This document shows, one piece after another, positions 17,219 through 25,996 of a stretch of DNA of 64,000 nucleotides. Source of the DNA: Bacteroidetes bacterium GWF2_35_48 (GTDB lineage Bacteria; Bacteroidota; Bacteroidia; Bacteroidales; GWF2-35-48). The notes beneath the pieces are model-generated. The model was not told the DNA's origin and did no database searches. It saw only the letters and a list, made by a program, of their open reading frames with translations. The stretch covers positions 1 to 64,000 of the forward strand of contig MEOG01000123.1 in NCBI GenBank assembly GCA_001769125.1. Direction: 5' to 3'. Numbering within the stretch: the stretch's first letter is position 1; each line of letters begins with the position of its first letter. Position numbers and translations under genes: made by a program.

Positions 17219-17420
17219 TTTGCGAGAGTAGAGGATATTAATGAAATCATATTAAAAAAATCAGTACTTGCACTAATATAAAATATCTGATTTTATATTT
17301 ACTTTTGAAAAATAAGTTTAGATTTTTTTTTTGGTTTAAAAACATAGACCTTTAAAAGCCCGTTTTGCCGGGATTTTCATAAAAAATTATAAAATAAAAA
17401 AAGTTTAGATTATTTGGAAA

Positions 17421-17447
17421 GCAACCTTTTTTGTATATTTTCGTCTT
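17421..17447 (+). promoter_or_regulatory. Candidate ECF-type promoter of the adhesin operon
   Basis: GCAACC (17421-17426) and CGTCTT (17442-17447) are 15 nt apart, 41 nt before the ATG at 17488. The motif resembles ECF promoters (AAC in the -35, CGTC in the -10) and recurs at 25406, 29788 and 63308. Confidence 0.5.
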
Positions 17448-17487
17448 TTAACTACTGAATATCCCGTTAAAAAATTAAAATTATTTT

Positions 17488-17904
17488 ATGATGGCACTGA
17501 TTATAACAATCTTATATCTATTTAACCCCTTGCAAATTCCTGATCAATGGCAGGTATTATTTGAAAACGATCAAATAAAAATTGAAAAAATGCAGTCTGA
17601 TTGTTTAGATGCTGTGAATGGCATCAATCAAAGTAAAATTTTATTAAAATTTACTAATAAAACTACTGCTAAACTAAAGATTAGTTATGAAAAAAAACTC
17701 ATCTACACTTTAGATAGCGGAAATGATAAGGATACTAAAACAGACAGAACTTATGATGTAATACTGGAAGCAGGGCAAAGCAAACAGGGGACATGTGAAA
17801 ACCGCGACAAAAATCTGTTTGTTTTTGAAAAATATCTTGATAGGAGTGCTTCGGAATTAAAGAAATATGAGTTAATAAATATTAAGACACAAACTGTTGA
17901 ATAA
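17488..17904 (+). CDS. Hypothetical exported protein upstream of the adhesin
   Basis: 138 residues, not recognised. A hydrophobic start (MMALIITILYLFNP) suggests export. The body is beta-strand-like, with KILLKFTNKTTAKLKISYEKKLIYTL and a single Cys in QGTCEN. It lies 6 bp upstream of the giant adhesin and behind the candidate ECF promoter, so it may be an assembly or secretion partner of the adhesin. No function is assigned. Confidence 0.75.
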   Translation: MMALIITILYLFNPLQIPDQWQVLFENDQIKIEKMQSDCLDAVNGINQSKILLKFTNKTTAKLKISYEKKLIYTLDSGNDKDTKTDRTYDVILEAGQSKQGTCENRDKNLFVFEKYLDRSASELKKYELINIKTQTVE

Positions 17905-17910
17905 ATTACT

Positions 17911-20900
17911 ATGAAAAAACTGCTTTTATTCATTTGTTCCATTATTATTATAGGCAACAAGCTATATTCTCAATGTACAGTAACAGCAATAAGTTCAACG
18001 GATACTGTAATATGTGGAAGTTGCGCTACGCTATCTGCTTATGGAGAGGGTCAAGGTCTGCAAATTTTTAGTGAAAATTTCAATAACTGGCAACCCACAG
18101 GATGGGCTTTCACACAGCAGGCAACATTCACAAACCCCTGTAGCCCCGGCGGTGTTGATGGTTCTCCTCATTTGTGGATGGGAAATTCATCCGGTGTTCC
18201 GCGTACGCTACAGACCTTATCTTATGATTTATCTACTGCACAGGCTGGTGTTTCTATTTGTTTTGATATGCTGTTTGCAACGCAGGGAGATGCAGCCCCT
18301 TGTGAAGGACCAGATGAACCGGATGAAGGAGTTGCGCTTCAGTATTCAATTGATAATGGTAATACGTGGATTACAATTAATTATTTTGATCCGAATGGCG
18401 GTAATGATCCCAATCTCGTAAACTGGCATCACTGGTGCTTTAATCTTCCTCCTGCAGCAATAACATCCAATACACAGATTCGCTGGTTTCAAGACAATGA
18501 TTCCGGAGCAGATTATGACCACTGGGGCATTGATAATGTACAAATTTATTTTAACGACCCAACCTACGTTATTTCCTACACGCATGATAATTACAGTCTG
18601 GGCGCTAGCGGTGGAGTTGATCCCTATCCCGTATGCCCGCAACAAAATACATGGTATGTTGTACAAATGACCAATGGAACCAGCTATTGCTACGATTCTG
18701 TTAAAGTAAATGTAAAAATGCCGACAATAGTTGCAAATGCAGGACCTGATGTATCTGTATGCCCGGGTCAATGTACTACGCTTAATGGGGAAGCAACTGT
18801 TATTGTAAGTCCTGCCAAAAATCCAACTTACGAAAATAACCAGCTTACTGTTGTTACGGGAGGTACTTCAACTGTGAATATAAATATTACAGACTTGAAC
18901 CAGCAACAAGTTTTGCCGGGAGCAATACAAAGCGTTTGCATAAATGGGTTTACGTTTTCAGGCACACAATTTTGTACTGATTTCAGCGGCTGTAATTGTA
19001 ACGGAACAACAATCCCGATGGGTCAAACCTGTAATCTTGACATCAGTAGTTTTAATGTTTGGCTTCGATCTCCTAATGGCTGCGAAATATTACTTGTTCC
19101 GCAGGGAGAAGCATCAGGTACCAGTTATCCGCAACTTTGTTTTGTTCCATCAGGAGGACAAAGTATAACAGCAGCAAATTTTCCGGCAGCAGGAAACTGG
19201 AATCCGCAGGAATCTCTTTTGGGAATGGACGGATGTGATGCAAATGGCGTATGGTCTGTAGAATTCGATGCGCCCGGAGGACTGGGATTTGGAATGGGTT
19301 CTTTCACTGGCTGGTCTATTACATTTGACGATCCAGAAATCAGTTACCCCGGAGAATTTACATGGACTCCAACAACAAACATGACAGGCGCAACAACTTT
19401 AACCCCTAATGTTTGTCCTGACAATACAACAACCTACACAATCTCAGTTTCCGATACAGCAGGATGTGTAACAGAAACAGACGATGTTGTAGTTTCAATA
19501 GGAAGCTGCTGCAACTTTTCTATTTCTGCTGTAACGACACAACCTTCATGCGGACTTACAAACGGAGCCATTACTATTACAGTTTTACCTTCGGGAAATT
19601 ATTCTTATGCTTGGAGTAACAGTTCTACTTCGCAAAACCTGAGCAATCTTGGTACGGGTACTTATACTTTAACAGTTACTGATATTGCCGGAAACTGCAC
19701 CAATGACACCACAATTACGCTATCCAACCCGAGCGCTCCCACGCTGACATTAAATGCTACGGATGCAAGCTGTGGAGTATCGGATGGTGATATAACTTCA
19801 ACTGTTACCGGAGGAACCGGAACGATAACTTACTTGTGGTCTAATGGAAGCACTGCTACCAATTTAACAGGCCTTGGCGCAGGTTCTTATAGTCTTACTG
19901 TAACAGATGCAAACAGTTGTTCCGCTATTGCTTCTGCTGACATCAGCGCTCCAAATGCTCCTGTATTAGTAGTTTCTTCAAACGATGCTTTATGTGGAAA
20001 TAATGATGGCTCTGCATCTGTAAGTGTCAGTGGGGGGCAAACTCCCTACAATTACAACTGGTCAAATTCTCAGACGACATCTTCAATCTCTGGTCTTGCA
20101 GCAGGTTCTTATACCGTAACTGTTACAGATGGTGCTTCATGTACCGTAACAGCAACAGCAAATGTTAGTAGTATCGGTGGACCCACAATTAATATCACAA
20201 CAAATGATGCTTCCTGCGGAGGGAATAATGGCTCTGCTACAGTTACAGCAAGTGGCGGAACAAGTCCCTACACCTATTTGTGGAGCAATTCTGCAAACAC
20301 TCAAACCATTTCATCTCTAATTGCAGGCACTTACAATGTAACAGTTACAGATGGAAGCACCTGTATCGCAACCGGAACAGCAACAATAAACACAACAAGC
20401 CCACCAAGTGTAACTGTAAGTACAAACTCTGTTACCTGCGGATATTCAAGCGCAGATGCCACTCCAACCGGAGGCACTGCACCTTACACCTTTGCATGGT
20501 CTAATAATATGACGGGACAAAGCATCAACGGACTTGTGTCGGGGAATTACAGCGTTACAGTTACGGATGCAAGCGGTTGTACAGGTACTGCTACATTTAC
20601 AGTTGATCCTCCGGATCCTTTGGTTGCTACAGCATCCATTACTTCAAACTTCAATGGATTTTCAGTGTCCTGTAACGGCGCAACAGATGGTTCTGCTACA
20701 GTTAATGCAATAGGAGGAACTCCTCCGTTTTCATATTTATGGGAATCCGGAGAAACCACGCAATCCCTGACAGGAATTGGAGCTGGTATATATAATGTTG
20801 TTGTAACCGATATTAATAATTGCTATGATACTTCTACCGTTACTCTAACGGAACCTCCGGGTGTTGGAGTAACTATAACAACAATATCGGATATAAATTG

Positions 20901-22557
20901 TTTTAACGGATCAGACGGTTTAATTGACATAAGCATTGCAGGAGGAACATTGCCTTATACTTATATTTGGAGCAATGGAGCAAATACTGAAGATTTGAAT
21001 AATATACCTGCCGGATCGTATTCGGTAACAATAACGGATGCAAACGGGTGCAGCACTTCAGCTAACACGAGTTTGAATCAGCCAACAGCAATGACTATGA
21101 CACTTACCGGAACAAATATTATCTGTAACGGACAAAATAACGGGAGTACAAGCCTTACTGTAAGCGGGGGAGTTGAGCCCTACCAATATTTCTGGTCGAA
21201 CCAGCAAAGCGCAGAAGACTTAAATAATCTATATGCCGGCATCTATTCTGTAACAATTCAGGATGCGAACAACTGTGAAGTTTTTGGTTCTATTTCTATA
21301 ACGGAACCAAGCGGAATATTTCTTGCTCCTCCTGAATCGGCAGTAATTTGTAAAAATACAGATCATACACTTTCAGCAGGAGCAAGCGGAGGAACTCCGC
21401 CTTATACATTCTACTGGAATGGAAATTCAGGAGGTACTACAAATATTATCAACATTTCGCAGAATACGGCTTACAGCGTTTATGTTGTGGATGCGGCAGG
21501 TTGCTCCAGTAATACAAGTAATATTACCATGGGAATTGTACCGGATATTTTCATGAATGCTTATGCTTATGATGATACAATTTGCGTTGGATCATCAACC
21601 CAGATACACACCAATGTTACAGGAGGAACAGGAGGTCCTTATTATCTTTATGGAAACAATAATGAACTCATAACGCCACCTTACACGGTAACGCCATTGC
21701 ATACTACATCTTATGTGTTAACGGCAAGAGATAATTGTAACAATACTGCAAGAGATACAGTTACTATTTATACTGAATCGCTTCCAATGGCAGCATTTTC
21801 ATCAGATGTAGGAGGAGCTTGTGTCCCTTTTGAAGTTACGTTCAACTATCAGGGAAATGAACCGGGAGCAAGTTATTTGTGGGAATTTGGCGAGCAGCAA
21901 TTTATTTCTACTGCGGCTAATCCTACGCATACCTATTCAATTCCCGGCAACTACAGCGTTACATTAACAATAACTAATTCCGCTGGCTGTTCAAGCAGCA
22001 TTACGAATTACAACATGATCAGCGCTTATGCAATTCCAACATCTTCTTTTATGTTTTCACCTAATAATGCCAGTATTTTAAACCCCATGATACAATTTTC
22101 AAATCTATCGGAGGGAGCAAATTCATATATATGGTCATTCGGAGACGGGGACTCATCAAATGTTGAACATCCACTTCATCCCTATCAAGGGAAAGGTCAA
22201 TATACGATAATGCTGATTGCAATTACACAACATAATTGCAAAGACACGTCCAGCCAAAAACTTCAAATAAGGGATGAGTATACATTTTATGCTCCAAGCG
22301 CAATTTCTCCCGATGGAAATTCTTTAAATGATGAATTCAGAGTATATGGAAATGGCATTGATAAAAGTAAATTTGAATTATTTCTTTATGATCGGTGGGG
22401 CGAATTAGTTTTCAACAGCAAAGATATAGAAAAGGGATGGGATGGGACATATATGAGCAAAAAAGCGCAAAGCGGTTCCTACGTGTGGTATGTCAGTTAC
22501 AAAGATTTATCAGGAGTGGGACATCAGGTAAGCGGAAGTGTTACGTTGATACGATAG
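17911..22557 (+). CDS. Giant T9SS-exported adhesin with SprB and PKD repeats
   Basis: 1548 residues. Signal peptide (MKKLLLFICSIIIIGNKLYSQ); a reelin-like module about 50-213; a proprotein-convertase P-like domain about 345-475; eight SprB-type repeats about 546-1133, each of the form C(G/N)...(D/N)G...Y.W.NG...L..G.Y.V.V.D...C; Ig-like modules; two PKD domains from about 1290 (YLWEFGE, YIWSFGDGDSS); and a C-terminal CHU_C / gliding-motility-associated domain (YAPSAISPDGNSLNDEFRV...VTLIR) from about 1455. That last domain is a type B T9SS signal, so the protein should cross the outer membrane and stay at the cell surface. SprB proteins carry gliding adhesion; whether this cell glides cannot be told here. 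Confidence 0.92.
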   Translation: MKKLLLFICSIIIIGNKLYSQCTVTAISSTDTVICGSCATLSAYGEGQGLQIFSENFNNWQPTGWAFTQQATFTNPCSPGGVDGSPHLWMGNSSGVPRTLQTLSYDLSTAQAGVSICFDMLFATQGDAAPCEGPDEPDEGVALQYSIDNGNTWITINYFDPNGGNDPNLVNWHHWCFNLPPAAITSNTQIRWFQDNDSGADYDHWGIDNVQIYFNDPTYVISYTHDNYSLGASGGVDPYPVCPQQNTWYVVQMTNGTSYCYDSVKVNVKMPTIVANAGPDVSVCPGQCTTLNGEATVIVSPAKNPTYENNQLTVVTGGTSTVNINITDLNQQQVLPGAIQSVCINGFTFSGTQFCTDFSGCNCNGTTIPMGQTCNLDISSFNVWLRSPNGCEILLVPQGEASGTSYPQLCFVPSGGQSITAANFPAAGNWNPQESLLGMDGCDANGVWSVEFDAPGGLGFGMGSFTGWSITFDDPEISYPGEFTWTPTTNMTGATTLTPNVCPDNTTTYTISVSDTAGCVTETDDVVVSIGSCCNFSISAVTTQPSCGLTNGAITITVLPSGNYSYAWSNSSTSQNLSNLGTGTYTLTVTDIAGNCTNDTTITLSNPSAPTLTLNATDASCGVSDGDITSTVTGGTGTITYLWSNGSTATNLTGLGAGSYSLTVTDANSCSAIASADISAPNAPVLVVSSNDALCGNNDGSASVSVSGGQTPYNYNWSNSQTTSSISGLAAGSYTVTVTDGASCTVTATANVSSIGGPTINITTNDASCGGNNGSATVTASGGTSPYTYLWSNSANTQTISSLIAGTYNVTVTDGSTCIATGTATINTTSPPSVTVSTNSVTCGYSSADATPTGGTAPYTFAWSNNMTGQSINGLVSGNYSVTVTDASGCTGTATFTVDPPDPLVATASITSNFNGFSVSCNGATDGSATVNAIGGTPPFSYLWESGETTQSLTGIGAGIYNVVVTDINNCYDTSTVTLTEPPGVGVTITTISDINCFNGSDGLIDISIAGGTLPYTYIWSNGANTEDLNNIPAGSYSVTITDANGCSTSANTSLNQPTAMTMTLTGTNIICNGQNNGSTSLTVSGGVEPYQYFWSNQQSAEDLNNLYAGIYSVTIQDANNCEVFGSISITEPSGIFLAPPESAVICKNTDHTLSAGASGGTPPYTFYWNGNSGGTTNIINISQNTAYSVYVVDAAGCSSNTSNITMGIVPDIFMNAYAYDDTICVGSSTQIHTNVTGGTGGPYYLYGNNNELITPPYTVTPLHTTSYVLTARDNCNNTARDTVTIYTESLPMAAFSSDVGGACVPFEVTFNYQGNEPGASYLWEFGEQQFISTAANPTHTYSIPGNYSVTLTITNSAGCSSSITNYNMISAYAIPTSSFMFSPNNASILNPMIQFSNLSEGANSYIWSFGDGDSSNVEHPLHPYQGKGQYTIMLIAITQHNCKDTSSQKLQIRDEYTFYAPSAISPDGNSLNDEFRVYGNGIDKSKFELFLYDRWGELVFNSKDIEKGWDGTYMSKKAQSGSYVWYVSYKDLSGVGHQVSGSVTLIR

Positions 22558-22576
22558 AGGATATATTGAAAAAATA

Positions 22577-24967
22577 TCAGATAATTTTTATACCCATCAA
22601 CGTAATATCATCTACTTGAGCATAAGTTGTTGTATTTTCTGAATCTTTATATTTCATCCAGTTATCCAAGGCTTGCTCAAATTTATCTTTCTGGACAGAC
22701 ATATCTGAAACGCTATTTTCGAGTATGAATTTTTTCAGATTCTTTGAAAGAAATTTCTTTCCTTTAGATCCGCCAAACTGATCCTCATATCCATCACTCT
22801 TGAGATAAATTACATCTCCTTTATTTAATTGTATACTGTGATTCGTGAAGGGCTTCATGTTTTCGTAGATTCCTATGGGTTGTTTGTCTCCCTTCACCTC
22901 ATAAAGGGTTTCGGGAGATAAATCTGCCTTTACCTCATGCAGGGGCTCCGAGGATGTAAAGACAGGGTAATACCCCGTCTTTACTATGTAGAGGGGATTA
23001 TTCGCCCCGGCAAATTGCATTTCGAGAGTTTCTGGATTTATTGCAACAAAAGCAATATCAAGACCATCGCGAATATTTTCTATGCCACCCGAAAGATGCG
23101 ACTGGTGCAAAGATTTTATCACATATTTACGTAACTCATCAAGCGTTGAAGCAGCAGTGATTACGTCTTCCCTTGAAATAATTTCATTCAGATACGTAAT
23201 TGCCAACATGCTCATAAACGCTCCGGGTACCCCATGACCCGTACAATCTGCAACAGCAACAAAAATCCACTTGTTCTTTTTTGCAAACCAATAAAAATCG
23301 CCGCTCACAACATCTTTGGGCTTAAAAATTATAAAATAGTCAGAGCTTAATTTTTCTAAAACAGATTCATCAGGAATAATTGCTTTCTGAATACGGAGCG
23401 CATAATGAATGCTATCCATAACTTCTCTGTTTTTTATTTCCAGTAACTGCTTCTGTGTTTCAATTTCGTCTCTTTGCGTTTGAATTTCCTCATTCTTCTG
23501 ATTCAGTTCTTCATTTCTTTCAAGTATCTGATCGCGCTGGGTTTCAATTTCATCGCGCTGTGCAAGTATTTCCTCGTTTTTCTGATTTAATTCCTCGTTT
23601 TTTGTTTCTATTTCTTTTTTCTGTGCAGCAAGTAAAATATTAGCCTTTTTCTTTTGTCTATAGCTGTAAAAAGCGTATAAAAACATTAACAAAACCAAAA
23701 TAAATCCTGAGATAAATGCGAGCAACTGTGTTCGTTGCTGGCTAATTCTCGCCTGCTTGGTCTCAATATCTGCTTTTTGAAGTTCAATTTGTTTTTGTCT
23801 TTTTTCTGTTTGATATTTTGCATCCAATTCGCTTACAAATTGATCCCTATCTCGGCTTTCCATGCTGTCTTTTGCCCATATAAACATCTTTGTATAGTTA
23901 AGAGCAGTTTTATAGTCGCCCTTCATCTCACTTGCAGTGGATAAATGATTGTACCCAAATTTCAACTGTTCAATCAATTCTTCCTCACGAGCTATTTGTA
24001 TCCCCTTTTTAGCCATTTCTATACCCTCATCAATTTTATGCTGCTCGATATATATACTGGCAATACATATATAAGCATTTGAGAGAACAGCCCTGTGATC
24101 ATGCTTTAATCCAATTTCAAGCGTTTTTTTGAAACTCTCTAAAGACTTATCCTTATCATTCATGCCGTAATAGAGATTTCCCAAATTCAAATAAATATCT
24201 GCAACACCAATTGCATCATTAAGTTTTAATTTTATCGGAAGCGCCTTTTGATAAAAAAACATTGATTTGTCAAATAATCTCATTTCATTATAAATTCCCC
24301 CTAGATTGTTATAGCATGTAGCAATACCGAATTCATCCTTCATAATTTGAAACCCATCCAAAGCTTTCAGATAATACTCTTCTGCTTTTAGATATTCTTG
24401 CTGAACAGAAAAAACATTCCCTATATTAAGCAGACAAGTTATTGTTCCGCGCTTATTACCTGAATTTTCAAAAATTTTCAGCGCTTTCATATACCACGAT
24501 ATAGCCTCATCTCCCCTGAATTGCTCCTGATGCACAACTCCAATATTGGTGTAACATTTAGCCATTTCGTTCAGATTTTGCATTTCTGTAAAAAAGGATA
24601 GAGCTTCATCGTAATATTCAAGAGCTTTTTCGTACTTTCCGTTGTAGTAATAAAATGTTCCGATACTTTTAATACTTTCAGCAAATAATAATTTATAGGT
24701 ATTTAATGGCTGTGTTTTTGCCCGAATATTTGATCTGGCTAAATCTTTAGCTTTATGATACCAGAACAAAGCAGTATCTTCTGAAGAGTATTCAAATAAA
24801 TCTGCAATATCAAAATAGGTTGTAATTCTGACTGAATCTGAATTTGCATTTTTCAAAGATAATAATAGGGAGTCATAGGTATTTATCTGAGAAAAACATG
24901 CTGTTAATCCATTAAAAAACAATAAAGCCCATAACAATAATATAGGTTTAAAATATCTCATTAACAT
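22577..24967 (-). CDS. TPR sensor with SpoIIE/PP2C phosphatase domain
   Basis: 796 residues. N-terminal signal/anchor, about seven TPR units (residues 30-345), a membrane helix (about 395-417), a heptad coiled coil built of near-repeats of NEELNQKNEEI and QRDEIETQ (about 420-525), and a SpoIIE-type PP2C domain (SGDFYWF, VAVADCTGHGVPGAFMSML, GANNPLYIV, LKSDGYEDQFGG). These proteins dephosphorylate anti-anti-sigma-like partners in response to periplasmic input. Within the phosphatase, between GANNPLYIV and GDKQPIGIYE, lies an extra stretch of about 28 residues encoded by palindromic DNA (22891-22990). It is convergent with the adhesin. Confidence 0.88.
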   Translation of the reverse strand: MLMRYFKPILLLWALLFFNGLTACFSQINTYDSLLLSLKNANSDSVRITTYFDIADLFEYSSEDTALFWYHKAKDLARSNIRAKTQPLNTYKLLFAESIKSIGTFYYYNGKYEKALEYYDEALSFFTEMQNLNEMAKCYTNIGVVHQEQFRGDEAISWYMKALKIFENSGNKRGTITCLLNIGNVFSVQQEYLKAEEYYLKALDGFQIMKDEFGIATCYNNLGGIYNEMRLFDKSMFFYQKALPIKLKLNDAIGVADIYLNLGNLYYGMNDKDKSLESFKKTLEIGLKHDHRAVLSNAYICIASIYIEQHKIDEGIEMAKKGIQIAREEELIEQLKFGYNHLSTASEMKGDYKTALNYTKMFIWAKDSMESRDRDQFVSELDAKYQTEKRQKQIELQKADIETKQARISQQRTQLLAFISGFILVLLMFLYAFYSYRQKKKANILLAAQKKEIETKNEELNQKNEEILAQRDEIETQRDQILERNEELNQKNEEIQTQRDEIETQKQLLEIKNREVMDSIHYALRIQKAIIPDESVLEKLSSDYFIIFKPKDVVSGDFYWFAKKNKWIFVAVADCTGHGVPGAFMSMLAITYLNEIISREDVITAASTLDELRKYVIKSLHQSHLSGGIENIRDGLDIAFVAINPETLEMQFAGANNPLYIVKTGYYPVFTSSEPLHEVKADLSPETLYEVKGDKQPIGIYENMKPFTNHSIQLNKGDVIYLKSDGYEDQFGGSKGKKFLSKNLKKFILENSVSDMSVQKDKFEQALDNWMKYKDSENTTTYAQVDDITLMGIKII
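22956..22984. repeat. In-frame palindrome inside the SpoIIE gene
   Basis: GTAAAGACAGGGTA (22956-22969) pairs 13 of 14 with TACCCCGTCTTTAC (22971-22984). It is translated in the minus frame as part of the extra segment near residues 661-671. Next to it are two imperfect direct repeats coding SSEPLHEVKAD and SPETLYEVKGD. Confidence 0.7.
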
Positions 24968-24990
24968 TTACCTTTCTTCCTTTCAAAAAA

Positions 24991-25013
24991 AAACGCTGAT
25001 TTTCTCAGCGTTT
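24991..25013 (-). terminator. Rho-independent terminator of the THX gene
   Basis: On the minus strand AACGCTGA pairs with TCAGCGTT around a short loop and is followed by a run of T (nine in a row, from the A-run at 24985-24993 of the plus strand). It lies 8 bp after the THX stop codon. Confidence 0.8.
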
Positions 25014-25020
25014 TCAAAAT

Positions 25021-25272
25021 TTATTCCTCCGTTTCTTTTTTGGCTTTCGGCTCTTTTTTTGCTTTGGGTTCTTTGGGTTCTTTTGGCTCTTTTGGCTCTT
25101 TTTTTGCCTTTGGTTCTTTAGCTTTTGTTTCAACCACTTCCTGACTCACTACAACAGCTTCTTCCTTTTTAACCGCTCCTTTATAAGCTAGTTTCACTTT
25201 TCTTTTTCTTGATTTTCCATAAGAACCCTGAAAAATCTTGCCTCTTTTTGACTTTTTATCACCTTTTCCCAT
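25021..25272 (-). CDS. 30S ribosomal protein THX with Lys-Pro-Glu tail
   Basis: 83 residues. The first 25 (MGKGDKKSKRGKIFQGSYGKSR...) are the THX signature typical of Bacteroidota, a tiny protein bound at the head of the small ribosomal subunit. Residues 40-83 are an added low-complexity tail of EPKAKKEPKEPKEPK units with net positive charge, coded by near-identical DNA repeats. The tail probably contacts rRNA or is disordered. It is monocistronic, with its own terminator. Confidence 0.88.
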   Translation of the reverse strand: MGKGDKKSKRGKIFQGSYGKSRKRKVKLAYKGAVKKEEAVVVSQEVVETKAKEPKAKKEPKEPKEPKEPKAKKEPKAKKETEE

Positions 25273-25405
25273 AAAATTTTATATAAGCTTGTTCGTTAAT
25301 TATTTATTTCTCTTTTATTTATTGTAAATTTGCAATTTGCAAAATAAACAAAATTCTTACTAAAAAACAATTTTTTACCTTTATAAAAAAAAATTAAAGC
25401 GTCAG

Positions 25406-25433
25406 GCAACGTTCTGACCCAAAAAATTGTCTG
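25406..25433 (+). promoter_or_regulatory. Candidate ECF-type promoter, sigma gene (autoregulation)
   Basis: GCAACG (25406-25411) and TGTCTG (25428-25433) with a 16-nt spacer, 18 nt before the ATG at 25451. It differs from the other three sites at one base in the -35 and two in the -10. If real it points to autoregulation of the sigma gene. The -35 lies in a small hairpin (GTCAG...CTGAC). Confidence 0.4.
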
Positions 25434-25450
25434 TAATAATAAAGCATAGC

Positions 25451-25996
25451 ATGCAAACAGAAAATCAGTTAATAAAAGACTGTCTGAACAAGCGCAAGGG
25501 GGCTATGGATGAATTGTATAAAAGATTTGCTCCCAAAATGTTCGGTATTTGTTTACGTTATGCGAAAAGCAAGATGGAGGCTGAGGATTTTATGCAGGAG
25601 GGATTTATAAAAGTTTTAACAAATTTAGATTCCTTTAGGTGTGATGGTTCTTTGGAAGGTTGGATACGCAGAATTATTGTGAACAATATCATCAACTCTT
25701 ACAGGCAGAAAAAGCCGTACTTTGAAGATATTGACACATGTAAAGAAGCCTATCGTGAATCGGTAGACAGTGGAATTCTGTCCGATCTCACAGCAGAAGA
25801 GCTATTGCGCTTCGTACAAGAGCTGCCTGAAGGATACAAAGTTGTTTTTAACCTTTATGTAGTGGAAGGATATCAGCATAAAGAAATTGCTGAAATGCTG
25901 AATGTAAGCGAAAGCACCTCTAAAACCCAGCTATTGAAAGCCAGAAAAGCATTACAGGAAAAAATTAAAAGTGTAGTTTATGAGCAGGCAATTTGA
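25451..25996 (+). CDS. ECF-family RNA polymerase sigma factor
   Basis: 181 residues from the ATG at 25451; an in-frame TTG at 25427 would add 8 residues and overlap the putative -10. Region 2: ELYKRFAPKMFGICLRYAKSKMEAEDFMQEGFIKVLTNLDSFRCDGSLEGWIRRIIVNNIINSYRQ. Region 4: LPEGYKVVFNLYVVEGYQHKEIAEMLNVSESTSKTQLLKARKALQ, a clear helix-turn-helix. This is the common Bacteroidota ECF type. It overlaps the next gene by 17 bp, so the pair should be a sigma factor and its regulator. Confidence 0.95.
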   Translation: MQTENQLIKDCLNKRKGAMDELYKRFAPKMFGICLRYAKSKMEAEDFMQEGFIKVLTNLDSFRCDGSLEGWIRRIIVNNIINSYRQKKPYFEDIDTCKEAYRESVDSGILSDLTAEELLRFVQELPEGYKVVFNLYVVEGYQHKEIAEMLNVSESTSKTQLLKARKALQEKIKSVVYEQAI

